Shown here: piece by piece, positions 42,225 to 50,190 of the stretch
Layout: each line of letters opens with the position of its first letter
Numbering within the stretch: position 1 is the first letter of the stretch
DNA from: Simiduia agarivorans SA1 = DSM 21679
GTDB lineage: Bacteria > Pseudomonadota > Gammaproteobacteria > Pseudomonadales > Cellvibrionaceae
Length of the DNA stretch: 64,000 bases
Assembly: GCF_000305785.2 (NCBI RefSeq)
Contig: NC_018868.3
Span: forward strand, 1,722,001-1,786,000
Direction of reading: 5' to 3'
Program-made: the position numbers and the translations under genes
Notes under the pieces: generated by a model
Seen by the model: the letters and a program-made list of their open reading frames with translations, nothing else
Told to the model about the DNA's origin: nothing
Databases searched by the model: none

Positions 42225-42977
42225 TCACGCTTTGCGCATGCGCGGCGCCAAGATACGACGCCAGAACGGTTTGCACATAGCCATCAGGTTGAGAGTCCAG
42301 GCCAGCCGCTTGGGAAAGGCATGCCAGCGCTTACGGGATTCGATTGCCCAGAGAATTTCCCGCACAGCGCGCTCGGGCTGCACAATGGCGGGCATATCAA
42401 AATCATTCTTGTCGGTCAGGGGTGTTGCCACGAAACCAGGCCGGATCACCGAAACCGTCACCGGACTGTCGTGCAGGTCAATGGCCAGGGCGTCAAAAAA
42501 GTAATCCAATGCGGCTTTGGATGCGCCGTAGGCCTCGGCCCTGGGAAACGGCACCACCGATGACAAACTGGAAATTCCGGCCAACACACCGGCAGGGGAT
42601 TTTTCAAGCAAAGGCAAGGCGATTTCCACACAGCGGCTGGTGCCCACCATATTCACATTAAACACTCTGGCCACCGATTCGCTGTCGAGACGGGGCAAGT
42701 CCACATATTCGCAGATGCCCGCATTCAGAATGGCAATGTCCAAATGCTCTGTCAGCGTTTCCATTGCCGCGCTTGCCGCGCGCATGCTGTCTGCGTCACC
42801 AATATCGCAAGGCAATAGGTGAAGTTTGCTGGCCAGCGGCACCGTCAATGATTCCAGCGACCCCAGATTGCGGGCAGAGGCGATAACGGTGTTGCCCCAC
42901 CCCAACAGTCGCTCGACCAGCGCCAGGCCGATACCGGAAGAGGCGCCGGTTACCCAGACCACTTTGCCGACGATCAC
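42225..42977 (-). CDS. Short-chain dehydrogenase/reductase
   Basis: 250 residues. TGASSGIG at about 10-17 binds NAD(P), NAG appears at 85-87 (LNAGICEY), and YGASKAALDYF holds the catalytic Tyr and Lys (YxxxK). The classical SDR set is complete. It is coupled by a 4-bp overlap to the SnoaL-like gene upstream and lies 21 nt from the FAD oxidoreductase gene. The likely substrate is a lipid-derived carbonyl or alcohol, by context only. Confidence 0.9.
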   Translation of the reverse strand: MIVGKVVWVTGASSGIGLALVERLLGWGNTVIASARNLGSLESLTVPLASKLHLLPCDIGDADSMRAASAAMETLTEHLDIAILNAGICEYVDLPRLDSESVARVFNVNMVGTSRCVEIALPLLEKSPAGVLAGISSLSSVVPFPRAEAYGASKAALDYFFDALAIDLHDSPVTVSVIRPGFVATPLTDKNDFDMPAIVQPERAVREILWAIESRKRWHAFPKRLAWTLNLMAMCKPFWRRILAPRMRKA

Positions 42978-43438
42978 GATGGCTGTACCGGCGCAACCGC
43001 GCTTTCGGGTGCGTCATCGGCCAAGCGGGTACGCAACCAACGCACGACTCGGCCAATCAAAGGCACGTGTTCGTACACCATGGCGCCCATGTCATAGCAA
43101 TCTTCGTGCTCGATTACCTTGTCACCGGAAAACCGCAGTCGCGATATGCCCGGCATGGCAATTTCCGCCCCGCCCCTGAGGCGGGGATGGCGGTAGCGCA
43201 TCACCCAACGCAGGAAGGCCTCGTCGCCCTGCTCCATGCTGTGGGTAAACTCGAATTGACAGCTGATCAGGTTTTCGCTCATCTGCCTGAAATAGGATTC
43301 GATACTCTCGAGCCCTTCTATCCGGTGGATCGGGTCAATGAACACGGCCTGCGGGTGATACACACTTCGCGCCTGGCGCCAGGTCGACGTGTCGAACGAG
43401 CGATAAAATGCCATCAGTGTCTGACATTTGGCTTGCAT
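42974..43438 (-). CDS. SnoaL/NTF2-like protein, first gene of the lipid-modification operon
   Basis: 154 residues, a single NTF2-like alpha+beta domain (LMAFYRSFDTSTWRQARSVYHPQAVFIDPIHRIEGLESIESYFRQM at the N-terminus). Ribosome site AGGAG is 5 nt before ATG 43438. It is the first gene after an RpoE-type promoter (43460-43489). NTF2-like proteins act as small enzymes (for example SnoaL cyclases) or binding proteins; no catalytic residue can be assigned. Operon position argues for a role in the same response as the sigma factor beside it. Confidence 0.85.
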   Translation of the reverse strand: MQAKCQTLMAFYRSFDTSTWRQARSVYHPQAVFIDPIHRIEGLESIESYFRQMSENLISCQFEFTHSMEQGDEAFLRWVMRYRHPRLRGGAEIAMPGISRLRFSGDKVIEHEDCYDMGAMVYEHVPLIGRVVRWLRTRLADDAPESAVAPVQPS

Positions 43439-43459
43439 ATAAACTCCTGTAGTTTCAGC

Positions 43460-43489
43460 ATCTTACGCACCCGCAACCCGTTCAGATCA
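43460..43489 (-). promoter_or_regulatory. RpoE(ECF11)-type promoter of the lipid-modification operon
   Basis: On the minus strand TGATCT (43484-43489), an 18-nt spacer and TAAGAT (43460-43465). The Rhodobacter RpoE consensus is TGATCC-N18-TAAGA, so spacing and both hexamers agree. It lies 21 nt before the first gene of the operon, opposite the sigma factor gene. Confidence 0.75.
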
Positions 43490-43516
43490 CACCTTCTGTC
43501 AAGGCCCTCGCCGGAG

Positions 43517-43546
43517 TGATCCACTCGGTGATAGCAACCGTATCCA
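43517..43546 (+). promoter_or_regulatory. Possible autoregulated sigma factor promoter
   Basis: TGATCC (43517-43522) is a perfect RpoE -35 element, 18 nt before TATCCA (43541-43546), which is a poor match to the -10 (TAAGA). It points toward the sigma factor gene starting at 43590. Confidence 0.45.
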
Positions 43547-43589
43547 AGAGCAACTTTAGCAGCAGTAGCCACCTGAGACTGAGCGGACT

Positions 43590-44228
43590 ATGATAGCGAT
43601 GGATATACTTAAAGGCCCAGGCACCGGATCAACACGCCGGACCGCGAAAGGGAGACGCTCTTTGCAGCGCGACGATGAATGGAGCCTTGCGCTCGAAAAA
43701 ATCGCTACGGAGCGCTGCAAGCAAAGCTTCGCGGCCTTCTTCACCCACTTTTCCCCGCTCCTCAAAGGGTTCCTGCTGAAGGGCTCGCGCCTGAACAGCG
43801 CGCAGGCCGAAGAGCTGGTGCAGGACATCATGATCAAGGTCTGGCGGCGTGCGGCCCAGTTTGACAGCACGCAGGCGTCCGCCTCCACCTGGCTTTACAC
43901 CATTGCGCGAAACGCACGCATTGACTGGCTGCGCCGGCAATCCAACGCAGAGACTGAAGAACTCATCGCCGACGACCTGTATGAAGATGAAACGGGTGAA
44001 ACCCCGTTCACCCAATTGCAGCAGGCCCGGCGGGAAGAAACCGTACACGAAGCCCTCACCACTCTGCCCGAAGAGCAAGCGCTGGTGCTGCGCAAAGTCT
44101 ATATGGAAAGCAAGTCACACTCGGAAGTTTCAGAAGAACTGGATCTGCCATTAGGCACGGTGAAATCCCGTGTGCGCCTGGCATTGAAAAAGCTCCAGGA
44201 TGTAATCGGGCGAGAATTGGCGGCCTGA
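43590..44228 (+). CDS. rpoE: ECF sigma factor of the ChrR-associated (RpoE/ECF11) type
   Basis: 212 residues. Region 2 is seen in AEELVQDIMIKVWRRAAQFDSTQASASTWLYTIARNARIDWLRR and region 4 in LTTLPEEQALVLRKVYMESKSHSEVSEELDLPLGTVKSRVRLALKKLQ. It lacks extra domains, as expected of a group-IV sigma. The next gene, 11 nt downstream, is a ChrR-type anti-sigma, so this is the RpoE of the singlet-oxygen response known from Rhodobacter rather than the envelope-stress RpoE of enterics. The probable targets are its own operon and the adjacent divergent lipid genes. Confidence 0.9.
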   Translation: MIAMDILKGPGTGSTRRTAKGRRSLQRDDEWSLALEKIATERCKQSFAAFFTHFSPLLKGFLLKGSRLNSAQAEELVQDIMIKVWRRAAQFDSTQASASTWLYTIARNARIDWLRRQSNAETEELIADDLYEDETGETPFTQLQQARREETVHEALTTLPEEQALVLRKVYMESKSHSEVSEELDLPLGTVKSRVRLALKKLQDVIGRELAA

Positions 44229-44239
44229 GGCAAGATACG

Positions 44240-44899
44240 ATGAACACAATGATCAAACACCACCCCGACGACAACCTGCTGACCGAGTTCAGCGCCGGCA
44301 CCCTGGCATTCGGCCAGTCCATTGCTGTGAGCGCCCATCTGCATTACTGCAGCCGCTGCCGGGCCCGGGTTGCCAGCCTGAACACCCTGGGCGCCGACTT
44401 GCTGCAACACGGCGAACCGGAAGCTGTCAGCGATTCGCTGTTGGCGTCGGTGATGGACCAGCTGGATCAAAGCCCAACACCGGCACCAGCACCCAAAGCA
44501 CCGGCACCGGCGCAAAAGCCCCGGGTACTCGAAAAGATTCTGTCGGCCAGTGGCCCGGAGAAATGGGAATTCCTGACGCCATCGCTGCACATGGCCCGTC
44601 TGAAAACCGGGCAGCAGGAATTCGAAGTCTCGCTGCACCGCATCAAAGCCGGTGGCAGTGTGGCCGAACACGACCACAAAGGCACCGAGATTACACTGGT
44701 GCTGGAAGGCAGCTTTTCTGACGAAGCCGGTATTTACAATGAGGGTGATTTCCTGCTGCGTGAAGCCGGTCAGGTACATCGTCCGCTGGCCAGCCGGGAT
44801 GCTCCCTGCATCTGCTTATCAGTGGTGGCAGCGCCGGTAAAAATGACCGGCACGTTTGCCCGCTTGCTCAACCCTTTCCTGAGCTTCCGCCCTCAATAA
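44240..44899 (+). CDS. chrR: ChrR-family anti-sigma factor with cupin domain
   Basis: 219 residues. The N-terminal zinc-binding anti-sigma domain has HLHYCSRCRARVASL (HxxxCxxC), preceded by HHPDDNLLTEFSAGTL. After an Ala/Pro-rich linker (about 75-95) the C-terminal cupin has GGSVAEHDHKGTEITLVLEGSFSDEAGIYNEGDFLLREAGQVHRP, with His/Glu metal ligands. In Rhodobacter, ChrR holds RpoE inactive and releases it when singlet oxygen or peroxides act through the cupin domain. Its 3' end overlaps the convergent thioesterase gene by 32 bp. Confidence 0.9.
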   Translation: MNTMIKHHPDDNLLTEFSAGTLAFGQSIAVSAHLHYCSRCRARVASLNTLGADLLQHGEPEAVSDSLLASVMDQLDQSPTPAPAPKAPAPAQKPRVLEKILSASGPEKWEFLTPSLHMARLKTGQQEFEVSLHRIKAGGSVAEHDHKGTEITLVLEGSFSDEAGIYNEGDFLLREAGQVHRPLASRDAPCICLSVVAAPVKMTGTFARLLNPFLSFRPQ

Positions 44900-45332
44900 A
44901 GGCATCCATCACAGTACAACTGGCGCGCGCTTGCGCCAGTTGTTTATCCCCCGCCCACACCACGGCGTCCATAAAAATCAATCGACGGGTTTGTTCTGTC
45001 ACCACCGCTTCAATTTCAAAGTGGCTTAATTCGCTGGTAATAGGCCGGATATAACTGGTGTTGAGCTGGGTCGTCACCGAGGGTGGCGCCACCAGAAAAG
45101 ACAGCGGCCCGATGGTATTGTCAATGGCGCCTACGATCAGCCCACCCTGCATATAGCCCATAGGATTGGTGAATTCAGGCTTGAACGGAAAGCGCGTGCG
45201 CAGGCGCTTGGCATCAGGATCAAAGGCGACAAATTCGCCGCCCATGGTGAGAAAACAGGGTGGTGGCAATTGCAGCGGCGCGCCCGGAAAGCGCGCCTGC
45301 AATTGCTGGGTAATTAATTCCGTCGGACTCAT
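44868..45332 (-). CDS. PaaI-like hotdog-fold thioesterase
   Basis: 154 residues, one hotdog domain. GYMQGGLIVGAIDNTIGPLSFLV is the helix-containing block carrying the catalytic acidic residue (Asp in AIDN), and VTTQLNTSYIRPITS is the following strand pair. Cytoplasmic acyl-CoA thioesterase activity is inferred from the family. It is convergent with chrR, monocistronic, and not obviously part of the lipid operon, although acyl-chain chemistry would fit. Confidence 0.82.
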   Translation of the reverse strand: MSPTELITQQLQARFPGAPLQLPPPCFLTMGGEFVAFDPDAKRLRTRFPFKPEFTNPMGYMQGGLIVGAIDNTIGPLSFLVAPPSVTTQLNTSYIRPITSELSHFEIEAVVTEQTRRLIFMDAVVWAGDKQLAQARASCTVMDAFIEGGSSGKG

Positions 45333-45428
45333 GGTTACCTCTCAGTCGAGAGGTGAGCATAGCAGGCTGGTGACAACACCGTACATACTCCGACCGCGCT
45401 GAGGGTTTACGGGGGAGTTATCTACCCG

Positions 45429-46025
45429 CTAAACAAATTCCGGGTGCGCCACCATATCCCAGAAAATCACCATGCCGCCCATCATGCTCACGCCCACCAC
45501 CAGCGATACCGCCAGTACGGCGCTGGCGAATAGAAATCCGCGCTCTTCCGACAGGTTAAACATGATAGGCAAACCCACGTAGAGCAAATACACCGCGTAA
45601 CTCACGGCCACCAGCGACAGAAGTACCATCACCCAGATGTGGGGATAAATACCTGCGATGCCGGCCAGAAAAATCGGCGTGGCTACATAGGATGCGAACA
45701 CATAGCCCTTGAGCGGATCGCTTTTGACGCCGTAAGTGCGCGACATCCAATGAATGAAGTAACCGATGGCGATGACAGCGATCAGTAACGAAAAATAGAA
45801 ACCGCCCATCATCGACAGCGCACTGTGATCGGCCATACGAATGGCTTCACCGTCGCCGATGCGCCAGCCGAATTCCGTGGTACCCAGATACCAGGCCAAA
45901 GCCGGCAACATGGCACACCAGATGGCAAAAGGGCTTAAACGCTTGAGGGATTTGTCTGGCAACGCCTGCAGCGACTGCCATTGTTTACGGGGATGAACTA
46001 ACAAACCAAAGGCATGGTTCAACAT
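45429..46025 (-). CDS. YIP1-family membrane protein
   Basis: 198 residues from ATG 46025 (AAGGA 7 nt upstream). Five hydrophobic helices and the arrangement of the N-terminal HAFGLLVHPRKQWQSL followed by membrane blocks match the Yip1 domain of bacteria. Function unknown in bacteria. Single gene with its own upstream region. Confidence 0.75.
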   Translation of the reverse strand: MLNHAFGLLVHPRKQWQSLQALPDKSLKRLSPFAIWCAMLPALAWYLGTTEFGWRIGDGEAIRMADHSALSMMGGFYFSLLIAVIAIGYFIHWMSRTYGVKSDPLKGYVFASYVATPIFLAGIAGIYPHIWVMVLLSLVAVSYAVYLLYVGLPIMFNLSEERGFLFASAVLAVSLVVGVSMMGGMVIFWDMVAHPEFV

Positions 46026-46334
46026 CACTACTTCCTTGCTGTTTCACTGTTGTTTTTATTTAGTGAACCCAAACACGGCTGTAGAGAGCTTCGAGCAATC
46101 GATACTGCGCTGTTGATCAAAGCGCCCTGGGATGGGTGCTCGTCCGAACCGGCACGCAGGCCCAGAGTGCGCAATGTGGCTGCAGGCGTCAAGAAAGTGA
46201 AGATTAAACAAACAGACTGGCTATTTTTTGTTTCGCAATTACCCAGCGAAGCGAACGCAGTTGCTACTGCAATGCACATTCGCACAATAAATAATCAGCA
46301 TTCACCGTGGAGTCTGACCCCACGGTGTGCAGTT
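46026..46334. other. Intergenic region, nothing recognised
   Basis: 309 bp between the YIP1 gene and the TauE/SafE gene. A minus-strand frame at 46028-46285 has no ribosome site or composition supporting a gene. A CCGTGG...CCACGG pairing occurs around 46305-46325. No promoter or RNA was recognised. Confidence 0.35.
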
Positions 46335-47000
46335 TCAGTGGTGCCCGGCTGACAATGCCTGCCACAGCGTCCACAGGCCAAATACGATCAACAACAGGCC
46401 CGCCGTCAGGCGTGGACCACGGGCGCGGATGATGGCCTGCAGTTCGCTCGCAAACCAGCCACCCAGGAGAACCGCCGGCAAGGTGCCCAGGCCAAAAGCC
46501 AGCATTACCAGGCCGCCGCTCAGCGGGCTACCCTGAGCGGCCGCAAACGCCAGGCCGGTGTAGACCAGCCCGCAGGGCAGAAACCCCCACACCAGCCCCA
46601 GCGGCAGCGCCTGCCAGTGGTGTTTAAGCGGCAGCAATCGATTACCCAGGGGCTGAAGCCGGCGCCATAACACAGCACCCGCCCGTTCAAGCCAGGTGAG
46701 CGCACGCCAGAGATCCGCCAGATACAGACCCATCAACACCAACAGCACGCCCGCCATTAACCGGGGCCAGGTCAGTTGAGTGCCGAACACCGCTTCACCG
46801 CCCCAGCCCACCAGTGCACCCATCAGGCTGTAGCTGATCACGCGACCGAGGTTGTAGCACAGCATGCGGGTCAGGCGCGCACTGCGACTGCCCGCAGAAA
46901 GCGACAAGGCGCCCACAATCCCGCCGCACATGCCGAGACAATGGCCACCGCCCAGCAGGCCGGCCGCGAACAGCGACAGCAAGGCAAAGCCGAGCTCCAT
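46335..47000 (-). CDS. TauE/SafE-family membrane protein at the end of the cco assembly operon
   Basis: 221 residues with about six membrane helices. ALLSLFAAGLLGGGHCLGMCGGIVGAL holds the HCxGMCGG motif found in the subgroup of sulfite exporter TauE/SafE-like proteins encoded beside ccoS; the His and Cys residues suggest metal handling. It begins 3 nt after the ccoS stop. In Pseudomonas the same neighbour is found. A role in copper delivery or cofactor handling for cbb3 oxidase is inferred from context. Confidence 0.85.
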   Translation of the reverse strand: MELGFALLSLFAAGLLGGGHCLGMCGGIVGALSLSAGSRSARLTRMLCYNLGRVISYSLMGALVGWGGEAVFGTQLTWPRLMAGVLLVLMGLYLADLWRALTWLERAGAVLWRRLQPLGNRLLPLKHHWQALPLGLVWGFLPCGLVYTGLAFAAAQGSPLSGGLVMLAFGLGTLPAVLLGGWFASELQAIIRARGPRLTAGLLLIVFGLWTLWQALSAGHH

Positions 47001-47003
47001 CGA

Positions 47004-47183
47004 TCAGGACTCAGGGGTTTTATCGGTGGATTTTGCCGGGCTCTCATCCTCGTCGAACAGGATGCGGCGGCTTTCGGTATTCAGATCGTCGTATTGCCCG
47101 TTTTTGACCGCCCAATAGAGCAGCCGCAAAGCGATGACGAAAAAAATCAGTGCCAGCGGCACCAGCAGATAGAGAATATCCAT
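47004..47183 (-). CDS. ccoS: cbb3-type cytochrome oxidase assembly protein CcoS
   Basis: 59 residues, MDILYLLVPLALIFFVIALR... then LLYWAVKNGQYDDLNTESRRILFDEDE. One membrane helix and the conserved Tyr-Asp-Asp-Leu...Arg-Ile-Leu-Phe-Asp-Glu-Asp pattern identify CcoS, needed for inserting heme and copper into CcoN. It starts 24 nt after the ccoI stop and is followed after 3 nt by the TauE/SafE gene. Confidence 0.92.
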   Translation of the reverse strand: MDILYLLVPLALIFFVIALRLLYWAVKNGQYDDLNTESRRILFDEDESPAKSTDKTPES

Positions 47184-47207
47184 GGAACTGTCGCGTTGTG
47201 TTTGGCG

Positions 47208-49592
47208 CTATTGTACGTGAATCCTGCGCCCCAGGCGCAATGCGTTAAGCACCACCACCAATGAGCTGGCGCTCATGCCCGCCGCCGCCAGCCAGGGCGG
47301 AACCAGACCCGCTGCGGCAAAGGGCAAGGCCAGCAGGTTATAGCCAATGGCCCAGGCCAGGTTCTGGCGGATAATCGCGCGGGTATCCCCCGCCAGCGCA
47401 AAGGCATGAGCCAGGGTCATCAGGCGGCCGTTGGTGAGTAAACTGTCGGCGCGGGCCTGCGCCAGTGCGGTGGCGCCGGCCATGGCGACGGACACGTCCG
47501 CCCCTGCCAGCACCGGGACATCGTTAATGCCGTCACCCACCATGAGCACCTTCCCGCCTGCAGCCTGCAGCTGCTGCACCCGCGCCAGTTTTTGTTCCGG
47601 CAACAAGCCGCCGCAGGCCTCGGCAATTCCCAGCTGCGAAGCCAGCGCCTGCGCGCGTGCGGGGCGGTCGCCCGACAATAAAACCACCGTTTTCCCCAAG
47701 GCGTTCAGCTTGGCCACCGCTGCCGCCGCATCCGGGCGCAATTTATCGTCAAAGGCCAACCAGGCCACCGGACCTTGTTCGCTCGCCAGCAATAACCACT
47801 GACCTTCATCCGGTGGCGATGGGGGCACAAACCAGCTTTCAAAAAACGCGGGACGGCCAAAACGGTAAGCCTGGCCCTGCCAGTGGCCAGCGACACCCAA
47901 GGCAATCTGTTGGGCTACCGCCGTGACGCCCGACGCCGGCACGATACCGGTAAAAGCCCTGGCGAGCGGGTGGGATGAACCCGCCTCCAGTGCGGCACAG
48001 AGCCGGGTCACCCGCTCGTCGGTCCAGGCCGGATCCAGTAATCGGATAGCCGCCAGACGCGGCTCGCCCAGCGTCAGGGTCCCGGTCTTGTCGAATACCA
48101 CGGTATCCACCGTGGCCAGAGCTTCCACCACATGACCCCGGGTTACCAGCAGCCCTTGTTGTCGCAACCACAAATTGGCGCGGGTCAGTGCCACTGGCGT
48201 GGCCAGTGATAAGGCGCAGGGACAGGTCACCACCAACACCGACAAGGTAATCCAGAACGCCTGGGCGGCGTCGTACCACCACCAGAATCCCCCCACCAGC
48301 GCCGCGATCATCAATAACCGGGCGACAAAGGCGCGCGCCAACCGATCGGCCAGGCTGACCTGTGAAGGCTTGTCTGTTTCGGCGCGATTGACCAACTGCT
48401 CGATGGCCGACAGGCGGGTGTTCTGGCCCACGGCACTGACGCTCAATAACAAGGGGCTGTCGGTGTTGATGCTGCCGGCAATCACCTCGTCACCGGGCGC
48501 GCAGGCCCTGGGGGCCGATTCACCGGTCAGTAACGCTTCGTTAACCGCCGAGCTGCCGTCGAGGATCCGGCCGTCACACGGCAGCGTTTCGCCCGCGGCC
48601 ACACGCACCCTATCGCCCACCTGCAAGCGCGCAAGCGGAATCACCTCTTCGCCCGCATCGGTCAATCGCCTTGCTGTCAGGGGCAACCGCAGTGCCGCCA
48701 GGCTCAGGCTATTGGCATTCTGGTGCCGCAAGCGCTGTTCCAGAAAGCGCCCCAGTAACAGGAAAAACGTAAACATCGCCACCGACTCGAAATACACCTC
48801 TCCGGTGTTCATCACCGTGGCGTATACGCTGGCGCTGAAGGCACCGCCAATGGCAATAGCCACAGGCACATCCATGATCAATTGGCGCTGCTTCAGGCTG
48901 TTCCAGGCGGCGGTGAAAAAAGGCCGGGCCGAAAAAAACACCACGGGTAACGCCACCACCAGACTGGTCCAGCGGAAAAACGACTGCCAACGCGATTCCA
49001 GATCCTGGTAATCACCCAGATACAAGGCGCCGGCCATCATCATCGCCTGCATCATGGCAAACCCCGCCACTGCCAGGCGCATCAATAGGGTGGTGCGTTC
49101 CCGGGCCCAGAGTGCGCGCTGGTTTTCATCGCTGGCCGACATGGGCCGGTAACCGATATGGGCGATGGCGGCCATCAGCACGGACACGGGCACGCCGGTA
49201 AACAGGATGCGAGCCCGGTGGGTACTGGCATTGACGCTCACCCGCTGAACGCCGTCGATGGCCGACAGGTGTTTTTCGATCAGCCAGACGCAGGCCGCGC
49301 AGGTAATGCCCTCAATCAGTAAATCGGCTCGCTCTGCAGCGCCCTCCGATTGGACAAATTGTTGGCGCAACTCCGGCAGGTCGTAGGCGGCATAATCCGT
49401 GGCCACCGCATCGGGCCGGGCTGCCTGTTGCTCACGGTATTGATAAAAATTGGCGAGCCCGCCGGCCACAATGGCCTCGGCCACGGCCTGACAACCGGGG
49501 CAACACATCAAGCGGGTTTCCCCGTTGACGGTGACCGGAAACCGCCCCACCGCGGGCAGCGGTTCGCGACAGTGATAGCACTGGTCCGCCAT
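47208..49592 (-). CDS. ccoI: CcoI (FixI) copper-translocating P-type ATPase
   Basis: 794 residues. N-terminal Cys-rich domain (CYHCREPLPA ... CCPGCQAVAEAI), heavy-metal-binding domain with GITCAACVW (about 98), transmembrane CPC in VTCPCALSLATPVAL, phosphorylation site DKTGTLTLGEP and the hinge MVGDGINDVPVLAGADVSVAM. This is the P1B ATPase that supplies copper for the CcoN binuclear centre. It follows ccoH by 3 nt, in the ccoG-ccoH-ccoI-ccoS order. Confidence 0.96.
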   Translation of the reverse strand: MADQCYHCREPLPAVGRFPVTVNGETRLMCCPGCQAVAEAIVAGGLANFYQYREQQAARPDAVATDYAAYDLPELRQQFVQSEGAAERADLLIEGITCAACVWLIEKHLSAIDGVQRVSVNASTHRARILFTGVPVSVLMAAIAHIGYRPMSASDENQRALWARERTTLLMRLAVAGFAMMQAMMMAGALYLGDYQDLESRWQSFFRWTSLVVALPVVFFSARPFFTAAWNSLKQRQLIMDVPVAIAIGGAFSASVYATVMNTGEVYFESVAMFTFFLLLGRFLEQRLRHQNANSLSLAALRLPLTARRLTDAGEEVIPLARLQVGDRVRVAAGETLPCDGRILDGSSAVNEALLTGESAPRACAPGDEVIAGSINTDSPLLLSVSAVGQNTRLSAIEQLVNRAETDKPSQVSLADRLARAFVARLLMIAALVGGFWWWYDAAQAFWITLSVLVVTCPCALSLATPVALTRANLWLRQQGLLVTRGHVVEALATVDTVVFDKTGTLTLGEPRLAAIRLLDPAWTDERVTRLCAALEAGSSHPLARAFTGIVPASGVTAVAQQIALGVAGHWQGQAYRFGRPAFFESWFVPPSPPDEGQWLLLASEQGPVAWLAFDDKLRPDAAAAVAKLNALGKTVVLLSGDRPARAQALASQLGIAEACGGLLPEQKLARVQQLQAAGGKVLMVGDGINDVPVLAGADVSVAMAGATALAQARADSLLTNGRLMTLAHAFALAGDTRAIIRQNLAWAIGYNLLALPFAAAGLVPPWLAAAGMSASSLVVVLNALRLGRRIHVQ

Positions 49593-49595
49593 CGA

Positions 49596-50123
49596 TCAGC
49601 GTTCCAGCGGCACCATGACCACGGCCTGTTGATCGGAGAAATTGAGTTCCGCTTTCAGGCGCCAACCGGCGCTGGTCCGGTCGGCTTCCGACTCGCCAGC
49701 AAATAACTGCAGATAACGGCGATGGGCAAGGCCGGCATCCAGATCCCCGCGGTAACGCCCGGTGGCGGTACGCTTGAGCACAACCACCTGATCGAGATCT
49801 GCCTCGGTGGGGTGTTGCAGCAACAATACCAGCGATTCGGGATCATCCTCGCCGGTCAGATTCAACCAGGCCTCGAAGGTTTCCATATCAAAGCTGATGT
49901 CTGCCTGCATATTGAGCGCCCGCGCCTGCATATCCTGTTCAAGGCGTTCGTTATACATGCGGCCTTCACGCGAATAATTGTCCACCACCACATCATCGGC
50001 CATCTTGATGGAAACGGAGATAAACGCCGTCATCACGATCACGATAGTGATCAGCGGTGTGAGCAGAAACCAGGCCCAGGGCTGACGATACCAGGGCTTG
50101 GGTGATTGAGAGTCTTGTTGCAT
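49596..50123 (-). CDS. ccoH: CcoH (FixH) cbb3 oxidase assembly protein
   Basis: 175 residues from ATG 50123; a TTG at 50135 is in frame but the sequence TTTGGA just upstream of the ATG serves as its ribosome site. One N-terminal membrane helix (WFLLTPLITIVIVMTAFISV), then KMADDVVVDNYSREGRMYNERLEQD, characteristic of FixH. It stabilises the cbb3 complex during assembly, in the inner membrane. Confidence 0.9.
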   Translation of the reverse strand: MQQDSQSPKPWYRQPWAWFLLTPLITIVIVMTAFISVSIKMADDVVVDNYSREGRMYNERLEQDMQARALNMQADISFDMETFEAWLNLTGEDDPESLVLLLQHPTEADLDQVVVLKRTATGRYRGDLDAGLAHRRYLQLFAGESEADRTSAGWRLKAELNFSDQQAVVMVPLER

Positions 50124-50133
50124 GACAGTATCC

Positions 50134-50163
50134 AAATAAAAAGCCCCTGTATGATACAGGGGC
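50134..50163 (-). terminator. Intrinsic terminator between ccoG and ccoH
   Basis: GCCCCTGTAT-C-ATACAGGGGC followed on the minus strand by TTTTTATTT. It lies directly before the ccoH start, so ccoHIS must be expressed by read-through or from a promoter inside ccoG. Confidence 0.8.
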
Positions 50164-50190
50164 CTTAGCCATAAAACACAGGCCCGGCGG

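Noticed and set aside
43590..44228. Envelope-stress RpoE (RseA/RseB system)
   Set aside because: The partner is a zinc/cupin ChrR protein and the promoter is TGATCT-N18-TAAGAT, not the GAACTT-type enteric RpoE promoter.
46028..46285. 85-codon minus-strand frame
   Set aside because: No ribosome site and no recognisable domain; treated as intergenic.
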